From Deltaproteobacteria bacterium (GTDB lineage: Bacteria > Myxococcota_A > UBA9160), in NCBI GenBank assembly GCA_020849175.1, contig JADLGR010000185.1, positions 1 through 34,676 of the forward strand: 34,676 nt of DNA, given 5' to 3'. How positions within the stretch are numbered: position 1 is the first letter of the stretch; each line of letters starts with the position of its first letter. Below are positions 32,956 to 34,676 of this stretch, piece after piece. Both the position numbers and the translations under genes were made by a program. Under the pieces are notes generated by a model. That model searched no databases. It was given only the letters and a program-made list of their open reading frames with translations, and was not told the origin of the DNA.

Positions 32956-33819
32956 CTAGGCCGTGCGCCTTCGGCGCCGCTTGCGAAGCTGCATCGCGAT
33001 CTGGTTGCGAACGAACCGGACGGGACGCTCCGGTCGTCCGAACGGCCGGATCTCGGCGGCCTGTGCGCGCAGGTGAGCGACGAGGCTCGCCGCCGGGCGG
33101 TCCGGGTCGAGATCCATCCGTGTCGTGAAGCCGAAGCTCCCGGCCCGCGTCGCCTCGTGCGCAAACGGCAGTGGATCGGTCCCCGGCAGTACGTCGAGAC
33201 CGCACCGTCGCGCCTCCGCGAAGTGGCGCGGCTCTCCCCAGAATCGCGGCCGGCTGCTCTCGTCGCCGAGATGCAGCGCTCCCGGACGCGCCTGTCGAAG
33301 GATTCGTGACAGCAGGCGCCCGCGCGCGCCGAGCCACTTGCCCGGCCCCCACGGAATGACCGCCACCGCGCCCAGCGCGCGCGCGCGATCGAGCGTCTCG
33401 CCGATCGGGAGACCGTCCGGGATTCGCCCCGCGCAGCACAGCGTCAGCACCTCGAGATCTTCGGCGCACGCCACCTGCCTGCCTGCCACGAGGAGCAGCT
33501 CGCGATCGCCCGCGCGAGCCGTGACCGACACCGCCTCACCGGTCGGTGCGAAGCGCCACGAGCCGGCCGTCGCGAGGCCGTCCTGCCCCGACGGCGACGA
33601 CGCCGCAGCCGCGAGCTTCGTGAACCAGTCGTCGGGCTCGGCTTCGCTTAGCAGCAGGACGGCGCGAACGTTCTCGCCGCCGCCGGTCGCACGCCCGGCC
33701 GCGGAGAGCGCCGCGAAGGCGTGGTCGAGCATCGGGGCGAGCGGGTGGCAGTCGTGAATGTGGACGTGTGCGTCGATCGACACGATATCGTGTAGATCCG
33801 AAGGGGCTTTCGCCGTCAT
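32956..33819 (-). CDS. putative amidohydrolase-like metal-dependent protein
   Basis: This 287-residue protein is of no family I can name. DAHVHIHDCH (16-25) looks like the first metal site of amidohydrolase or PHP-type TIM barrels. LHLGDESSRPRFWGE and LDVLPGTDPLPF further on could supply acidic ligands, again as in amidohydrolases. The middle contains AVLLLSEAEPDDWF and LLLVAGRQVACAEDLEVL. The C-terminus is very basic (LRKRRRRRTA). The ATG overlaps the stop of the upstream glycosyltransferase (ATGA) and the gene ends eight bases before the amidotransferase. It is therefore part of a coupled operon and probably acts in the same surface-glycan pathway. The chemistry is not established. Confidence 0.65.
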   Translation of the reverse strand: MTAKAPSDLHDIVSIDAHVHIHDCHPLAPMLDHAFAALSAAGRATGGGENVRAVLLLSEAEPDDWFTKLAAAASSPSGQDGLATAGSWRFAPTGEAVSVTARAGDRELLLVAGRQVACAEDLEVLTLCCAGRIPDGLPIGETLDRARALGAVAVIPWGPGKWLGARGRLLSRILRQARPGALHLGDESSRPRFWGEPRHFAEARRCGLDVLPGTDPLPFAHEATRAGSFGFTTRMDLDPDRPAASLVAHLRAQAAEIRPFGRPERPVRFVRNQIAMQLRKRRRRRTA

Positions 33820-34676
33820 GGTTTCCGCTGCTCCGCACCGTTCACGAAGGTGTCGGGAAGCGCCTTCGGCGGACAGTCGACCGCCAGCCGATCGCGCGGT
33901 GTGTGCCAGCGGAAGGCTACGATTCCCGACTCTGGAGGCAGAGCGACCGGCTCACCACGCTCGAGGAGAAACGCCCGCGTCTCCTTCGGAACGAAGTACG
34001 GCGTATCGAGCGCGAACTGCTGCGCGACGACGAGACCGGTCTCGCTGCACGCCATGATCCGCTCGAGCGATTGCGGCTCGCTCACCATCGGACGGTCGAT
34101 CTTTCGGTCGATCGAGAACTCGGGACGCGGCCCTACGTCGGAGGGTCGGTCCTCGTGGAGATGGTCGCGGTCGAGGACGTAGTCGAGACGATCGAGGTAG
34201 TAGATCGCCTTGAGATCATCCGTCGCGACGACGGCGCCGGCCTCCTGTGCGAGCGGCCGCAAGACCGGCGCAGCACGACTCCAGGAGAGCGTGACCGCGC
34301 CCTGTCCCGGGTGCCGCAGGGTCGGATCCGCCAGCAACCCGCGCGCCGAGCGAACGAGCGCCGGGTGCGAGAGCGCAGCGAAAGTGACGACGCCGCCGAG
34401 GACGGCGCCGCGCAGAGCGCGCGCGAGGCGCGGGCGCTCTCGGAGCACGGCGCTTCGGCCGAGCAGGTCATCGACGAGGCCGGCCAGCGGACCGGCGACA
34501 CGCGCGACGGCGAGACCGATCACGACGAAGAAGAACGGCATCGCGTAGAAGAGGTATCGCTGCGCCTTCCACGCGAGAAGCGACTGTACGACGAACGCCG
34601 TGCCGAAGACCGACAGGGAGAGCAGGGCCGGCCGGGTCTGGCGCGAGACGGCGAGCACGGCGGCGACCGCGAAGCC
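33816..34676 (-). CDS. membrane glycosyltransferase-like protein, 5' end outside window
   Basis: Only the C-terminal 286 residues are visible; the frame stays open to the window edge, so the track start at 34658 is not the true start. The visible part has membrane helices (LSLSVFGTAFVVQSLL, RYLFYAMPFFFVVIGLAVA, GAVLGGVVTFAAL) followed by a soluble tail with VVATDDLKAIYYLDRLDYVLDRDH. The WKAQRYLFYAMPFF string and layout resemble the C-terminal half of GT-C-fold enzymes (ArnT/PMT_2 group), which use lipid-linked sugars. It is the most upstream visible gene of the operon running to 29349. Confidence 0.6.
   Translation of the reverse strand, partial: GFAVAAVLAVSRQTRPALLSLSVFGTAFVVQSLLAWKAQRYLFYAMPFFFVVIGLAVARVAGPLAGLVDDLLGRSAVLRERPRLARALRGAVLGGVVTFAALSHPALVRSARGLLADPTLRHPGQGAVTLSWSRAAPVLRPLAQEAGAVVATDDLKAIYYLDRLDYVLDRDHLHEDRPSDVGPRPEFSIDRKIDRPMVSEPQSLERIMACSETGLVVAQQFALDTPYFVPKETRAFLLERGEPVALPPESGIVAFRWHTPRDRLAVDCPPKALPDTFVNGAEQRKP

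Noticed and set aside
1-34676. tRNA, rRNA, CRISPR arrays, transposons and prophage genes
   Set aside because: None was recognised. Intergenic gaps are all under about 175 bases and contain no tRNA-like cloverleaf or regular repeat-spacer pattern that I could see.

Overview
The window is a gene-dense, very GC-rich (by eye about 70%) chromosomal segment with 26 protein genes, almost no intergenic space and many start/stop overlaps (ATGA, GTGA, CTGA). Two PEP-CTERM proteins with signal peptides point to a Gram-negative bacterium with an exosortase system. The mixture of PEP-CTERM proteins, secreted hydrolases, aromatic catabolism, CaiB-type CoA transfer and a degenerate NtrC-like regulator would suit an environmental deltaproteobacterial-type lineage (Myxococcota, Desulfobacterota or Binatota). 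That placement is an inference and has not been tested. I saw no rRNA, tRNA, CRISPR array, transposase or integrase.

Layout. (1) 1-908: a small methyltransferase gene bracketed by attC-like palindromic elements, which looks like a stranded integron gene cassette. (2) 1003-3633: a UbiA/MenA-like prenyltransferase converging on a GlpD-type glycerol-3-phosphate dehydrogenase. (3) 3793-16218: a block of exported proteins read outward from a divergent region near 7391-7530. Leftward are a PEP-CTERM protein and a penicillin-acylase-family amidase. Rightward are a ceramidase-like protein, a HEAT-like secreted protein, a second PEP-CTERM protein, a large alpha/beta-hydrolase, then an M1 aminopeptidase. 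Both PEP-CTERM genes overlap the next enzyme gene by a few bases. The ceramidase-like protein and the alpha/beta-hydrolase share a homologous N-terminal module. (4) 16271-19611: a three-gene operon (FAH-family hydrolase, extradiol dioxygenase, FAD monooxygenase) with the enzyme types of an aromatic meta-cleavage pathway. (5) 19757-22026: endonuclease V overlapping one SDR gene, divergent from a second SDR gene. (6) 22038-24935: 2-oxoglutarate dehydrogenase E1. (7) 25076-26293: a response regulator whose AAA+ domain has lost its ATPase signatures, with a perfect dyad in its promoter region. (8) 26417-29332: CaiB/BaiF CoA-transferase, cupin, HAD hydrolase and a half-size TSUP membrane protein. 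(9) 29349 to the window end: a tight leftward operon of a membrane glycosyltransferase (cut by the edge), an amidohydrolase-like protein, an asparagine-synthase-type amidotransferase and a second GlpD-family oxidoreductase. This probably belongs to a surface-polysaccharide locus that continues outside the window.

The best candidates for something undescribed are the exported acyl/amide hydrolase block with twinned PEP-CTERM partners and a shared N-terminal module (3793-13524), and the pairing of a GlpD-like flavoenzyme with an amidotransferase in what looks like a polysaccharide operon. The first 900 bases also merit checking as a fossil integron cassette.
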